Assembly: GCF_003116585.1 (NCBI RefSeq)
Contig: NZ_QEHM01000006.1
Location: 310,001-374,000 of the forward strand
Direction of reading: 5' to 3'
Source: Albibacillus kandeliae
GTDB lineage: Bacteria > Pseudomonadota > Alphaproteobacteria > Rhodobacterales > Rhodobacteraceae
DNA: 64,000 nt
Position 1 is the first letter of the stretch, and the number at the start of each line of letters is the position of its first letter. Below are positions 45,696 through 54,261 of this stretch, in pieces. The position numbers and the translations under genes were made by a program. The notes under the pieces were generated by a model. It saw only the letters and a program-made list of their open reading frames with translations, was not told where the DNA came from and did no database searches.

Positions 45696-46418
45696 TCAAC
45701 CTCCGCGATAGACGAGGATGTCGGGCAGGTAGTCCAGAAGACGGATCGCCCAGGAGAACGGGGCCGGGAAATCGGTGCGGAACCGCTTCCGGCCCATCGC
45801 CTTCAGCACTCGCGCTGCGGCCTCCTCGGGCTCCATCAGCATGGGCATCTTGAAGCTGTTCTTCTCGGTCAGGCGGGTGCGGATGAACCCCGGGTTCACG
45901 ACCCGGACCGTGACGCCGCTGCCGCGCAGGTCGTGGCGCATGGTTTCTGCGATGCTGACCACCCCCGCCTTGCTGGCGCTGTAGCCGACCGAGGCGGGCA
46001 GGCCGCTGTACCCGGCCAGCGAGCCGACGAGGGTGATATCGCCCTGCCCCGCCCGCACGAGGCGCGGCACTACCTCGCCCAGCACCCGCATCGCGCCCAT
46101 GAAGTTGACCTCGCACATGGTCAGGGCCGCATCGCTCTGCCACTCGGTGGCGCGCATCGGCTCGTAGGCTCCGGCATTGTAGATCAGGCCGTCGATCTCG
46201 CCAGCCTTTGCCGCGGCGGCCCGAACCGCCTCGAGGTCGGTCACGTCCAACGGGATGACCTCCGCGCCGCCCAGTTCGTCGGCAAGGCTCCGAAGCCGGT
46301 CCTCGTTCCGCGCCGAAAGGATCAGCCGCGCGCCCTCGGCCGCCAGCAGTTTCGCCAGTTCGCGGCCAAGCCCCTCGCTCGCGCCAACCAGCCAGTAGGT
46401 CTTGCCCGAGAAGGTCAT
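45696..46418 (-). CDS. SDR family oxidoreductase
   Basis: 240-residue short-chain dehydrogenase. The NAD(P) motif is GASEGLGRELA near residue 12, and the active site is Ser in LVGSLAGYSG with YSASKAG near residue 155. The product keeps a normal size and no extra domain. It is downstream of the DUF1365 gene with a 4-nt overlap and thus under the sigma-E promoter at 47196-47222. Counterparts of this pair sit in the RpoE regulon near cfaA in Rhodobacter. The substrate is unknown, probably a lipid-derived carbonyl. Confidence 0.9.
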   Translation of the reverse strand: MTFSGKTYWLVGASEGLGRELAKLLAAEGARLILSARNEDRLRSLADELGGAEVIPLDVTDLEAVRAAAAKAGEIDGLIYNAGAYEPMRATEWQSDAALTMCEVNFMGAMRVLGEVVPRLVRAGQGDITLVGSLAGYSGLPASVGYSASKAGVVSIAETMRHDLRGSGVTVRVVNPGFIRTRLTEKNSFKMPMLMEPEEAAARVLKAMGRKRFRTDFPAPFSWAIRLLDYLPDILVYRGG

Positions 46419-47185
46419 TCGCCCGGCATCTGCAGCCTGTCGTTGTCCGAGAGCAACCGCTCCGGCGCGGGCTGACGGCGCAGGAAGGGCGCGCGCTTGG
46501 TCCAGAGGACCAGGGCCTGCCAGTGGATCAGGGCCAGCACGCGGGCACCGCCGAACGGCCTGCGGACGGCAGCCCAGAGCAGCGACCCATCGCTCGCCGC
46601 GCGCCTTGGCCCCGCCAGTGTCGCGATCACCCCCTGAGTGCCATTCTCATAGGCGATGCGGATGCGCACGGCGCTGTCGGTCAGGTCGAAGTTGAAGTGG
46701 TACTGCCCGGCGACCGTCTGGAACGGGGAAACATGCATCAGTTTCTCCGCCGACAGCCGGTCCGTCGCAAGGATCGGCCGGAAATCCGGATGCGCACAGA
46801 AGTAACAGTGCCGCTGGCCAAAGGTGCTGTTCACCTCGGCGACGAAGGCGCGGGGCGTACCGTCGATCACGGCAATCCAGAAGCTCACCGGGTTGAAGCG
46901 GAACCACAACAGGTCCGGCTGGGTCAGAAGCAGCAATTGCGCCTGATCGGCCGGGAAACCGCGCTCGGCCAGAATCTCGCGGAACCATGCCACGCCCTGC
47001 CCCTCATCGCGCGGGCCACCGTGGCGCTCGTCCCGCAGGGACCAGAGGTTGAACCGGTTGCGCGAGAACAGCCGGGGCCGCGCCGGGCCAAGATCGCTCA
47101 GCACGTAATCGACCCCATAGCGGAAGGCGTTCTTCACGGCGCCGCGCCGGGCATGATGGGTGGTGGCCTGAATGTGATCTAGCAT
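46415..47185 (-). CDS. DUF1365 domain-containing protein
   Basis: 256-residue protein of uncharacterised family DUF1365. Typical stretches are FRYGVDYVLSDL near the start, LLTQPDLLWFRFNPVSFWI in the centre and FVAEVNSTFGQRHCYFC, followed by the KLMHVSPFQ motif. No signal peptide is seen. The family travels with CFA synthases and FAD oxidoreductases, as here, pointing to membrane-lipid modification. The ATG lies only about 5 nt after the likely transcription start, so the mRNA may be leaderless. Confidence 0.88.
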   Translation of the reverse strand: MLDHIQATTHHARRGAVKNAFRYGVDYVLSDLGPARPRLFSRNRFNLWSLRDERHGGPRDEGQGVAWFREILAERGFPADQAQLLLLTQPDLLWFRFNPVSFWIAVIDGTPRAFVAEVNSTFGQRHCYFCAHPDFRPILATDRLSAEKLMHVSPFQTVAGQYHFNFDLTDSAVRIRIAYENGTQGVIATLAGPRRAASDGSLLWAAVRRPFGGARVLALIHWQALVLWTKRAPFLRRQPAPERLLSDNDRLQMPGE

Positions 47186-47195
47186 GGTGTCCCTG

Positions 47196-47222
47196 ATACG
47201 GGGCGGCACGCGAAACGGATCA
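47196..47222 (-). promoter_or_regulatory. Sigma-E promoter of DUF1365-SDR operon
   Basis: On the minus strand TGATCC (47222-47217), 16-nt spacer, CGTAT (47200-47196). Same layout as the rpoE promoter. It lies 11 nt from the DUF1365 start codon at 47185. Confidence 0.85.
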
Positions 47223-47302
47223 CCCCCGGCGCATCACTTAGCGCCTTTGATGCGGTCGGACAGGTCGCCGCGCGCATCCCGGAACTATCTGACATCCCTG
47301 AA

Positions 47303-47329
47303 TGATCCGAAACGCCCGGCGCCGCGTAG
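47303..47329 (+). promoter_or_regulatory. Sigma-E promoter of FAD-oxidoreductase-cfa operon
   Basis: TGATCC (47303-47308), 16-nt spacer, CGTAG (47325-47329), 31 nt upstream of the start at 47361. Third copy of the sigma-E promoter in 3 kb, divergent from the copy at 47196-47222. Confidence 0.83.
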
Positions 47330-47360
47330 TCTCCACGAATGCAGAAAGACAGAGGACGAC

Positions 47361-48704
47361 ATGTTCGACCAGACACAGGGACCGCGCAAGAGGATCGCCA
47401 TCGTCGGCGGGGGCATCTCGGGGCTCTCCGCCGCCTACTACCTGTCCCCCCGCCATGACGTGACCCTCTACGAAGCCGCGCCGCGCCTTGGCGGACATGC
47501 GCGGACCGTGGTCGCGGGGCTGCGCGGCGACCAGCCGGTCGATACCGGGTTCATCGTCTTCAACTATGCAACCTATCCCTATCTCACCCGGCTGTTCCGC
47601 GACCTCGACGTCCCGGTGATCAAGTCCGAAATGAGCTTTGGCGCCAGCATCGACGGCGGTCGGATCGAGTACAGCCTGAACTCGCTGCGCGCGATGACCG
47701 CCCAAAGGCGCAACCTGCTGCGCCCGCAGTTCTATGGCATGATCGCCGACATCCTGCGCTTTGGCCGTGACGCCGAGACAGCAGCGCGCGACGACGAGGT
47801 GACAATCGGCGAATTGGTCGCCGAACTCGGCCTCGGGCGCTGGTTCCGCGATCATTACCTGATGCCCATGTGCGGCGCGATCTGGTCGACCCCGACCGGC
47901 AGCGTCGACCGCTTTCCCGCCCGCTCGCTTGTCCGCTTCTTCCGCAACCACGGGCTGCTGGCGGGTGTCGGCACCCACCAGTGGTGGACGGTGCGCGGTG
48001 GCAGCATCGAGTACGTCCGCCGGCTCGAGGCCGCGCTGGTCGCCCGTGGCTGCACCCTGCGCCCGGGTACGCCGGTGCGCACCGTCGAGCGTGACGCGCT
48101 CGGAGTGACCGTCCGCGCCGATCACTGCGAAGCCGAAAGCTTCGACGAGATCATCCTCGCCTGCCACTCCGACCAGTCGCTCGCCCTGCTCGGCGGCGGT
48201 GCCACGGGGGAAGAGAGCCGCGCGCTCGGGGCCATCCGTTACCAGCCCAACCGTGCCGTGCTGCACCGGGACGCCGGGCAGATGCCGCTGCGCCGCGATT
48301 GCTGGTCCAGCTGGAGCTATCGTTCGCAGCAGGGCGGGATCGGCATCACCTACTGGATGAACCGGCTGCAGGACATTCCCGAGTCCGACCCGCTCTTCGT
48401 CACGCTCAACCCCACCGCCACGATCCCGGACGAGGCGATCTACGACGAAGTGGATTTCACCCACCCGGTGTTCGACCGTGCCGCCATCGCCGCCCAATCC
48501 GCCATCCGCGACATGCAGGGCCGCAACCGCACGTGGTTCGCCGGTGCCTACAACCGCCACGGCTTTCACGAGGACGGTATCGCCAGCGCGATGCGGATCG
48601 TGCGCGCCCTCAACAGCCCCAACGCCTTCGGAGACCGCGAAGATGAACTTGACCCACAAAGCCCTGAAATCGCAGTTCCTCTCAACCTGCGAGCGTCTGC
48701 GTGA
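47361..48704 (+). CDS. FAD-dependent amine-oxidase-type oxidoreductase
   Basis: 447-residue flavoprotein with the Rossmann start RIAIVGGGISGLSAAYYL and the second FAD part LYEAAPRLGGHARTV, plus VDTGFIVFNYATYPYLTRLF, typical of oxidoreductases linked to cyclopropane-fatty-acid synthases. In Rhodobacter the counterpart belongs to the RpoE regulon. The enzyme probably acts on membrane fatty acids, a role inferred from context. AGAGGACG precedes the ATG. The last 62 nt overlap the start of the next gene in another frame. Confidence 0.92.
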   Translation: MFDQTQGPRKRIAIVGGGISGLSAAYYLSPRHDVTLYEAAPRLGGHARTVVAGLRGDQPVDTGFIVFNYATYPYLTRLFRDLDVPVIKSEMSFGASIDGGRIEYSLNSLRAMTAQRRNLLRPQFYGMIADILRFGRDAETAARDDEVTIGELVAELGLGRWFRDHYLMPMCGAIWSTPTGSVDRFPARSLVRFFRNHGLLAGVGTHQWWTVRGGSIEYVRRLEAALVARGCTLRPGTPVRTVERDALGVTVRADHCEAESFDEIILACHSDQSLALLGGGATGEESRALGAIRYQPNRAVLHRDAGQMPLRRDCWSSWSYRSQQGGIGITYWMNRLQDIPESDPLFVTLNPTATIPDEAIYDEVDFTHPVFDRAAIAAQSAIRDMQGRNRTWFAGAYNRHGFHEDGIASAMRIVRALNSPNAFGDREDELDPQSPEIAVPLNLRASA

Positions 48705-49800
48705 GGGCCAGCTGACCCTGCGCACCCCCGAGGGGGAGCGCTACGAGTTCGGCACCTCGGGCCCTGAGGCGGAACTGAACATCAACGACTGGGCGACCGT
48801 CTCGGCCCTTGCGTCGAACGGTCAGGTCGGGCTGGGCGAGGCCTATGTGCAGGGCATGTGGGACACGCCCTCGGTCGAGGGGCTGGTGACCCTCGCCCTG
48901 CGCAACCGCGACCTGCTGAACCACTACGACAAGGCGGGGGTGATGCAGACCGCCAAGTTCCGCCTTGTCGACACCATGCTGCGCGCCAATTCGCGGCGCG
49001 GGGCACGGCGCAACATCCGGTCGCACTATGACGTCGGAAACGAGTTCTACGCCCTCTGGCTCGACGAAGGCATGACCTATTCCGCCGGGCTCTTCGATCC
49101 CGCCGATGACGACCTCGCTCTGGCGCAGACGCGCAAGAACGCGCGGATCCTCTCGCGCCTTGCCGATGGCGAGCGTACGCTCGAGATCGGCTGCGGCTGG
49201 GGTGGCTTCGCCGAGCAGGCCGCCGACGACGGGCGCGCCGTGACCGGGATCACCATCTCCCGCAACCAGCACAGCTTTGCCGAAGCGCGGCTCGACGGGC
49301 GCGCCGATATCCAGCTGCGCGACTATCGCGATATCGAGGGGACCTACGACAACATCGTCTCCATCGAGATGATCGAGGCCGTGGGCGAACGCTACTGGCC
49401 GACCTACTTCGCCACCCTCAAGCGCCACCTCGCCGAGGGAGGGCGCGCCGTGGTGCAGGCCATCACCGTGGCCGAAGACGCCTTTGCCACCTACCGCAGC
49501 TCGTCGGACTACATCCGCCAGTACGTGTTCCCGGGCGGGATGCTGCTCTCGGACCGCGTGATCGCGGACCATGCCCGCCGCGCCGGGCTGAAGGTTCAGG
49601 ACAGCTTCGACTTCGGCCAGGACTACGGCAAGACCTGCCGCATCTGGGCCCAGCGCCTGAACGAGCGCAAGCGCCAGCTGACCGAGATGGGGTACGGGGA
49701 AGCCTTCTTCCGGAATTGGAAATACTACCTCGAAATCTGCGCCGCCTCCTTCACAGTCGGCCAGACGAGCGTGGTTCAGGTCGAGCTGGCCCATGCCTAG
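48643..49800 (+). CDS. Cyclopropane-fatty-acid synthase family methyltransferase
   Basis: 385-residue SAM-dependent enzyme of the CFA synthase family. The family entry RSHYDVGNEFYALWLDEGM lies near residue 127, the SAM motif is LEIGCGWGGFAEQA near residue 185, and SIEMIEAVGERYWPTYF follows. In Rhodobacter a homologue in the same sigma-E locus methylates unsaturated membrane fatty acids on the way to furan fatty acids, so it could be that methyltransferase rather than a true cyclopropane synthase. The start overlaps the FAD gene by 62 nt, with GGAG upstream. Confidence 0.93.
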   Translation: MNLTHKALKSQFLSTCERLREGQLTLRTPEGERYEFGTSGPEAELNINDWATVSALASNGQVGLGEAYVQGMWDTPSVEGLVTLALRNRDLLNHYDKAGVMQTAKFRLVDTMLRANSRRGARRNIRSHYDVGNEFYALWLDEGMTYSAGLFDPADDDLALAQTRKNARILSRLADGERTLEIGCGWGGFAEQAADDGRAVTGITISRNQHSFAEARLDGRADIQLRDYRDIEGTYDNIVSIEMIEAVGERYWPTYFATLKRHLAEGGRAVVQAITVAEDAFATYRSSSDYIRQYVFPGGMLLSDRVIADHARRAGLKVQDSFDFGQDYGKTCRIWAQRLNERKRQLTEMGYGEAFFRNWKYYLEICAASFTVGQTSVVQVELAHA

Positions 49801-50287
49801 GGCCCTGCTCGCACTCCTCGCGGCCGCATGGCCCGGGCTGGCGTTGGGTTCGGCTCTCTCCTCGGCCCTGCCCGACGCCGAGCTGCGCGGAGAGGCGACC
49901 TATCGGCTGGTCGGCCTCCCGGTCTACCACGCGCGGCTCTACACCCGCTCGGGTGGCGCGCTGGACTGGTCCCGCGACTTCGGGCTCGAGCTGACCTACC
50001 TGCGCGACCTCTCGCAGCAGATGCTGGTCGACAGCACCCTGCAGGAATTCGACCGGCTGGGTGCGCCGCTGCCGCTGCGCGACGAGCTGACCACCTGTTT
50101 TCGCAACGTCGGCAAGGGGGACCGGTTCACCGCGGTTTCGGCCGGGCCGGACCGGCTGAAGTTCTGGTTCAACGACCGCCAGACCTGCGACCTGCGCCAC
50201 CCGCGCATCAAGGAACGCTTCATGTCGATCTTCCTCGGCCCTGACACCCGCGCCCCGGCCTTCACCCGCCAGCTCAAGAGCGAATGA
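49793..50287 (+). CDS. Chalcone-isomerase-like periplasmic protein
   Basis: 164-residue protein with a signal peptide (residues 1 to about 19, PRALLALLAAAWPGLALG) and a chalcone-isomerase-like fold, recognised from ATYRLVGLPVYHARLYTR and the LELTYLRDLSQQMLVDST helix. Bacterial members are not flavonoid enzymes; some bind fatty acids. Its place after a CFA-type methyltransferase gene fits a fatty-acid role. It overlaps the upstream gene by 8 nt and the downstream gene by 4 nt. Confidence 0.8.
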   Translation: MPRALLALLAAAWPGLALGSALSSALPDAELRGEATYRLVGLPVYHARLYTRSGGALDWSRDFGLELTYLRDLSQQMLVDSTLQEFDRLGAPLPLRDELTTCFRNVGKGDRFTAVSAGPDRLKFWFNDRQTCDLRHPRIKERFMSIFLGPDTRAPAFTRQLKSE

Positions 50288-51516
50288 TGATCTACCCGCG
50301 CGTCAGCCTCTATGCCCTGATGCTGGCGGCGGTGGGCATCCCGCTCTACATCCACCTGCCGCGCTTTGCCTCGGTCGAACTCGGGATCGGGCTCGGGACG
50401 CTCGGCACCCTGCTTCTGGCGCTGCGCGTGATCGACCTCGTGCAGGACCCCGCCCTTGGCTGGGCCATCGACCGCTGGCCCGAGCGGCAGGGCCTCTTCG
50501 CCATGCTCGCGGCAACCGGGCTCGCGGTCGGCTTCCCCCTGCTCTTTTCGCTGCAGGTGGGCACGTCGGTCACGCTGAAACTGTTCCTCGTGCTGGTTCT
50601 CCTGTTCTCCGCCTACAGCCTCGGTTCGATCCTCCTCTACGGGCGCAGCGCCACGCTGGCCGAGCGCGCCGATGACAGCGGATTGATGACGCTGGCCGCC
50701 TTCCGCGAGGGCGGCATGCTGGCCGGGGTCCTCCTGTCAGCCATCGCGCCCGCCGCCCTCGTCGCGCTTGGGGCGGCCCATCAGGGCTATCCCGCCTTCG
50801 GCTACCTGCTTGGCGGCCTCGCCATCGCGACCGCAGTGCTGACGCGCCCCATGTGGCGGCGCCCGGTGGTGCGCGGTGAAGGCTTCCGCCTCGCCGATCT
50901 TGCGGATGCGGGGGCGCTGCGCCTGCTTCTGCTGGCGCTGGTCAACAGTCTGCCCGTCGCGGTGACCTCGACCCTCTTCCTGTTCTTCGTCGAGGATCGC
51001 CTGCAGCTTGCCGGGATGGCGGGCCCGCTGCTGGTCCTGTTCTTTCTCAGCGCCGGGCTCAGCGTCCCGCTCTGGACAGCGGCCAGCCACAGGATCGGGC
51101 CGCGCGCCACCCTGCTCGTCGCCATGCCGCTGGCCATTCTCGGGTTTTCCGGCGCGGCCCTGCTGGCGCCCGGCAACCTGGCCGGTTTCGCCCTCGTCTG
51201 CCTGCTCTCCGGGGCGGCAACGGGGGCCGACCTCGTGATCCTGCCGGCCATGTTCTCGATCGTGCTGACCCGCTCGCGCATCAACGCCTCGATGGCCTTC
51301 GGCATCTGGTCCTTCGCCACCAAGCTGGGCCTCGCCCTCGCCGCCGCCACGCTGCTGCCGCTGCTGGACCGGTTCGGCTTTGTCCCCGGCACGGCGAACA
51401 GCGCCCGCAGCCTCGGCGCGCTGAACCTCGCCTACGCCGTCCTGCCCTGCGCGCTGAAGCTGGTCGCGCTGGCACTCGTCTTCACCCTCCCGGCCAAGGA
51501 GCACCGCCTCGCATGA
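50284..51516 (+). CDS. MFS transporter (GPH/MelB-like)
   Basis: 410-residue membrane protein with about 12 segments, related to the glycoside-pentoside-hexuronide branch of the major facilitator superfamily. DLVQDPALGWAIDRW near residue 55 is the GPH-type loop 2-3 motif. Cargo is unknown; in this operon, shared with lipid-modifying enzymes, it could move a lipid or its precursor. Translation is coupled to its neighbours by 4-nt overlaps at both ends. Confidence 0.87.
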   Translation: MMIYPRVSLYALMLAAVGIPLYIHLPRFASVELGIGLGTLGTLLLALRVIDLVQDPALGWAIDRWPERQGLFAMLAATGLAVGFPLLFSLQVGTSVTLKLFLVLVLLFSAYSLGSILLYGRSATLAERADDSGLMTLAAFREGGMLAGVLLSAIAPAALVALGAAHQGYPAFGYLLGGLAIATAVLTRPMWRRPVVRGEGFRLADLADAGALRLLLLALVNSLPVAVTSTLFLFFVEDRLQLAGMAGPLLVLFFLSAGLSVPLWTAASHRIGPRATLLVAMPLAILGFSGAALLAPGNLAGFALVCLLSGAATGADLVILPAMFSIVLTRSRINASMAFGIWSFATKLGLALAAATLLPLLDRFGFVPGTANSARSLGALNLAYAVLPCALKLVALALVFTLPAKEHRLA

Positions 51517-52073
51517 AACTGATCGCCGCCCTCCTGCTCCTGATCGTCCTCGCCTTCGCCGCCCGCAGCGTCTGGCTGAGCTTCCGCGCCCAGAGCCCGG
51601 CGGACTACGCCGGGACCGAACCCGCCTTCTCGTTGCAGCGCCACCTGTCGGGGGACCTGTTGTGCGAGGGGATCATCTATGGCCCGACCGGCCGCGTCAC
51701 CAGCCGCTTCACCGCGCGGATGGTCGGGGACTGGGAAGGTGACACCGGCACCCTGACCGAGGCCTTCACCTACGCCAACGGCCGCACCCAGAACCGCAAG
51801 TGGACGCTGCTGATGCAGGATGCGACGCATTTCACCGCGACCGCTGATGACATCATCGGCGAGGCGAGGGGGGAGCTTTCCGGCGCGACCCTTAAGATGA
51901 GCTATCGTATCCGGCTGCCCGAGGACGCGGGCGGTCACGTGCTGGACGCGACCGACTGGCTCTACCTGACCGGCGATGGGGTCATCATCAACCGCTCGGA
52001 GATGCGCAAGTTCGGGATCAAGGTGGCCGAACTGATCGCCACCATGCGCCCCGCGCCCACCGCCCCGGAGTGA
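51513..52073 (+). CDS. DUF3833 domain-containing protein
   Basis: 186-residue membrane-anchored protein: one N-terminal hydrophobic helix (residues 2-18) followed by a beta-rich extracytoplasmic domain. Family features are FSLQRHLSGDLLCEGIIYGP, MVGDWEGDTGTLTEAFTY and DWLYLTGDGVIINRSEM, a lipocalin-like pattern. The function is unknown. It is the last gene of the sigma-E operon, the usual neighbour of CFA synthase and the chalcone-isomerase-like protein. Confidence 0.86.
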   Translation: MKLIAALLLLIVLAFAARSVWLSFRAQSPADYAGTEPAFSLQRHLSGDLLCEGIIYGPTGRVTSRFTARMVGDWEGDTGTLTEAFTYANGRTQNRKWTLLMQDATHFTATADDIIGEARGELSGATLKMSYRIRLPEDAGGHVLDATDWLYLTGDGVIINRSEMRKFGIKVAELIATMRPAPTAPE

Positions 52074-52406
52074 GGTCACCCCACTAAGCGATGCGGCAGA
52101 CGCGAAGGCAGAACCGGGTAATTTCCCTTTTCTGCCAAGGTATTGCCGCACTGCGGCAAATCCTTCCTTGATATCTGACGTCTGGGGGTTAGTCTCTAGC
52201 TCACTGGCACCGGCGAGATTTCGCTGGTCGCCGGATCGCCCGGGGGAGGACGTGCCGGGCCATCCGAACCCAAGCCGCGCGGCCTGTGACAGGGCGGGGG
52301 AGCGCGCAGAACCAGAACGAGAGACCAGACCGAAGGGCAACCGAAAGGCGCTCCCATCAAGGATACCCCCACGCATAAACCGTCCCGTCCCTTTGGCCGG
52401 ATCGCC

Positions 52407-53474
52407 GTGCTCGGCGCTGGCAGCTGGGGAACCGCCCTCGCCTCCGTGCTTGCCCGCAACGGGCGGCAGGTGCGCCTCTGGGCCCGTCGCCCCGATCTTG
52501 CCGACAGCATCGCGCGCGCGGCGGAGAACGCCGAGTACCTGCCCGGCGTGACCCTGCCCACAGGCATCCGCGCCACCGCCAGCCTCGCCGAGGCGCTCGA
52601 CGGCGCCGAGGCGGTTCTGCTGGTCACCCCTTCCTCCACGCTCAGGCCCATGTGTCAGGCCATCGCGCCGCACCTGCCCGACCGCATTCCCATCGCGCTG
52701 GCCTGCAAGGGCGTCGAACGCCGCTCGGGCCTGCTCCTCTCCGAGGTCGTCTCTCAGGAACTGCCGGGCCACCCGGTCGGCGCCGTATCGGGGCCCACCT
52801 TTGCCCGCGAGACCGCGCTCGACTATCCCACCGCCGCAACCGTCGCGTTTCCCTTTACCTATGCCGACCGTCTCGATCCGCGCAGCAGCCCCGCCGCGCG
52901 GCTTGCCATGTCGCTCTCGGGCGGCGGGTTCCGGCCCTATGTCTCGGACGATCTCGTCGGGGTCGAGGTCGGCGGCGCGGTCAAGAACGTGATCGCCATC
53001 GCCTGCGGGATGATGTCGGGCGCCGGTTTCGCCGAGAACACCCGCGCCGCGCTGATCACCCGGGGCATCGACGAGATGAAGCTGCTGGCGCAGGCGCTCG
53101 GCGGTCGCCGCGAAACGGTGACCGGCCTCTCCGGCGCGGGCGACCTGACGCTGACCTGCTCCTCCACCACCTCGCGCAACATGTCGCTGGGCCACCAGCT
53201 GGGTCAGGGCATCGCCCGCCCCTCCTGTTTCGAAGGCCGTAACGTGGTGGTCGAGGGCGAGGTCAATGCCGTGTCGGTCACCGACCTTGCCCATCGCGTG
53301 TCGGTCCCCATGCCGATCTGCGAGACGGTGAACGCGGTGCTGCACAAGGGCGCCCGCCTGCAACAGGCCTTCACCGAGCTCTGGGCCCGCCCCATCGAGG
53401 CCGAACCCTATGCGCTCGATCTCTCGCTGGACCATCCCTCGCCCGACCTTCCGCTGCAATTCGGAGCCGACTGA
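52407..53474 (+). CDS. gpsA: Glycerol-3-phosphate dehydrogenase [NAD(P)+]
   Basis: NAD(P)H-dependent enzyme that reduces dihydroxyacetone phosphate to glycerol 3-phosphate. LGAGSWGTALASVLARNG is the dinucleotide motif, VSGPTFARE the catalytic-loop signature and VGGAVKNVIAIACGM carries the catalytic lysine. The first canonical start, GTG 52407, cuts the first beta strand, because the in-frame codons before it read GRIAV. An ATC at 52356 with AAAGG 8 nt upstream would supply the missing residues, so the true start may be non-canonical. It is followed by a phosphatase and GgpS, so it probably supplies glycerol 3-phosphate for glucosylglycerol. Confidence 0.9.
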   Translation: MLGAGSWGTALASVLARNGRQVRLWARRPDLADSIARAAENAEYLPGVTLPTGIRATASLAEALDGAEAVLLVTPSSTLRPMCQAIAPHLPDRIPIALACKGVERRSGLLLSEVVSQELPGHPVGAVSGPTFARETALDYPTAATVAFPFTYADRLDPRSSPAARLAMSLSGGGFRPYVSDDLVGVEVGGAVKNVIAIACGMMSGAGFAENTRAALITRGIDEMKLLAQALGGRRETVTGLSGAGDLTLTCSSTTSRNMSLGHQLGQGIARPSCFEGRNVVVEGEVNAVSVTDLAHRVSVPMPICETVNAVLHKGARLQQAFTELWARPIEAEPYALDLSLDHPSPDLPLQFGAD

Positions 53475-53477
53475 CCC

Positions 53478-54260
53478 ATGAACGTGCACGCCACACCGCG
53501 CCCGGCCATCGCCGCGCGCCGCTTCACCCTTGCGACCGATCTCGATGGAACCTTCCTCGGCGGCAGCGATCAGGAGCGCGCGCGCCTCTATGACTGGATC
53601 GAGGCGAACCGCGACAGCATCGGCCTGATCTTCGTCACCGGGCGCGACCCGGATTTCATCATGGAGATGTGCCGCGAACAGGGCCTACCTTGGCCCGAGT
53701 ACGTGGTCGGCGACGTGGGCACGACGATTGCCGAGGTCCTGCCCGACGGAGCCATAGCCCCCATCGCCCCGCTCGAGGCCGACATCGCCGCGCGCTGGAA
53801 CGACAGCGGCGACCGTGTGCGCGCCGCCCTTCAGGGGCATCCGGGCCTCACGCTGCAGCCCACCGCCTTCCGCTACCGCGTGAGCTATGACCTCACGCCC
53901 GGTGCCTACGATCCCGCCGCCGAGCAGAAGGTCCGCGACCTCGGCCTCGACTGGCTGATCTCCGACAACCGCTTCTTCGACGTGCTGCCGGCGGGCGTGT
54001 CCAAGGGCCCGTCGATCCGCCGCCTGGTCGACCACCTCGGCATCCCGGGCGCGCGCGTCCTCTGCGCCGGGGACACCATGAACGACCACTCGATGCTGAC
54101 CTCCGGCCTGCCCTCCGTCGCGGTCGGCAATTCCGAACCCGCGCTGATCGAGGGGCTGGCCGGGCACGATTGGGTGCACCTCGCATCCGCCCACGGTGCC
54201 GCCGGAATCCTCGAGGCCATCGCCGCCTTCGACCTGCACGACATCCCGAAAGGAGCCTGA
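53478..54260 (+). CDS. HAD-IIB phosphatase, likely glucosylglycerol-phosphate phosphatase
   Basis: 260-residue HAD phosphatase of the sucrose-phosphatase-like type. Motif I is TDLDGTFLGG near residue 17, motif II is FVTGRD, motif III is the Lys in SKGPSIRRL and motif IV is CAGDTMNDHSML. It lies 3 nt after gpsA and one base before ggpS, so dephosphorylation of glucosylglycerol 3-phosphate is the natural role. The family alone does not prove the substrate. Confidence 0.88.
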   Translation: MNVHATPRPAIAARRFTLATDLDGTFLGGSDQERARLYDWIEANRDSIGLIFVTGRDPDFIMEMCREQGLPWPEYVVGDVGTTIAEVLPDGAIAPIAPLEADIAARWNDSGDRVRAALQGHPGLTLQPTAFRYRVSYDLTPGAYDPAAEQKVRDLGLDWLISDNRFFDVLPAGVSKGPSIRRLVDHLGIPGARVLCAGDTMNDHSMLTSGLPSVAVGNSEPALIEGLAGHDWVHLASAHGAAGILEAIAAFDLHDIPKGA

Positions 54261-54261
54261 C

